Assembly: GCA_934567745.1 (NCBI GenBank) | Contig: CAKTJM010000034.1 | Location: forward strand, 1-14,102 | Direction of reading: 5' to 3' | DNA length: 14,102 bases | DNA from: an uncultured Eubacteriales bacterium | GTDB taxonomy: Bacteria > Bacillota > Clostridia > Oscillospirales > Oscillospiraceae | In this document: positions 14,078 through 14,102 of the stretch, one piece after another | Layout of the letters: each line of letters starts with the position of its first letter | Position numbering within the stretch: position 1 is the stretch's first letter | The notes under the pieces: generated by a model | The model's database searches: none | The model's input: the letters and a program-made list of their open reading frames with translations, nothing else | Told to the model about the DNA's origin: nothing | Program-made: the position numbers and the translations under genes

Positions 14078-14102
14078 TAAGATCAAATCATTTTCTCCGG
14101 TG

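Noticed and set aside
12926..14086. 386-codon minus-strand frame across the exonuclease
   Set aside because: Arg/Gly/Ala-rich shadow that also runs through the hairpins at 14000-14077.

Overview
The window looks like chromosome from a GC-rich, endospore-forming member of the Bacillota, most likely a clostridial gut lineage such as Oscillospiraceae. The reasons are a clear sporulation sigma factor (SigG), strong AGGAGG-type ribosome binding sites, TTGnnn-N17-TATAAT-like promoters, and high-GC coding sequence. This placement is inference; no rRNA or other species marker is present.

Layout. (1) Positions 1-850, minus strand: a two-gene lysis cassette, an r1t-type holin and a GH25 endolysin whose start overlaps the holin stop; the endolysin runs off the left edge. 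(2) 1100-9820, plus strand: a transport and hydrolysis island. It holds an ArsB/NhaD-type permease ending in a very long hairpin; an SSS-family sodium:solute symporter followed by a 46-residue membrane protein, a 187-residue protein of unknown function and a YtcJ-like amidohydrolase; then a LuxR-type regulator, a 58-residue membrane protein and a second SSS symporter, these last three with overlapping reading frames. (3) 9920-10696, minus strand: sigG, convergent with the island. (4) 10869-12792, plus strand: promoter, structured leader, rpsB, tsf and a strong terminator. (5) 12855-13978, plus strand: a promoter and a DEDDh exonuclease with a zinc-ribbon and a basic tail, followed by hairpins at the right edge.

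How it may work. The island reads as a self-contained uptake and catabolism module: two sodium symporters import a small solute, the amidohydrolase cleaves an amide or related bond in the cytoplasm, the ArsB/NhaD permease moves an anion or exchanges sodium, and the LuxR protein, which carries GAF/PAS-like sensory regions, controls it. The substrate cannot be read from the sequence. The most distinctive points are that each symporter has its own tiny single-span partner gene, neither long enough to be found by a conventional ORF cutoff, and that an ATTCCCA element recurs upstream of all three rightward units, with TTCCCA serving as the apparent -35 of two of them. The rest (sigG, rpsB-tsf, exonuclease) is ordinary core chromosome, apart from an odd residue in SigG and a plus-strand terminator just upstream of sigG.
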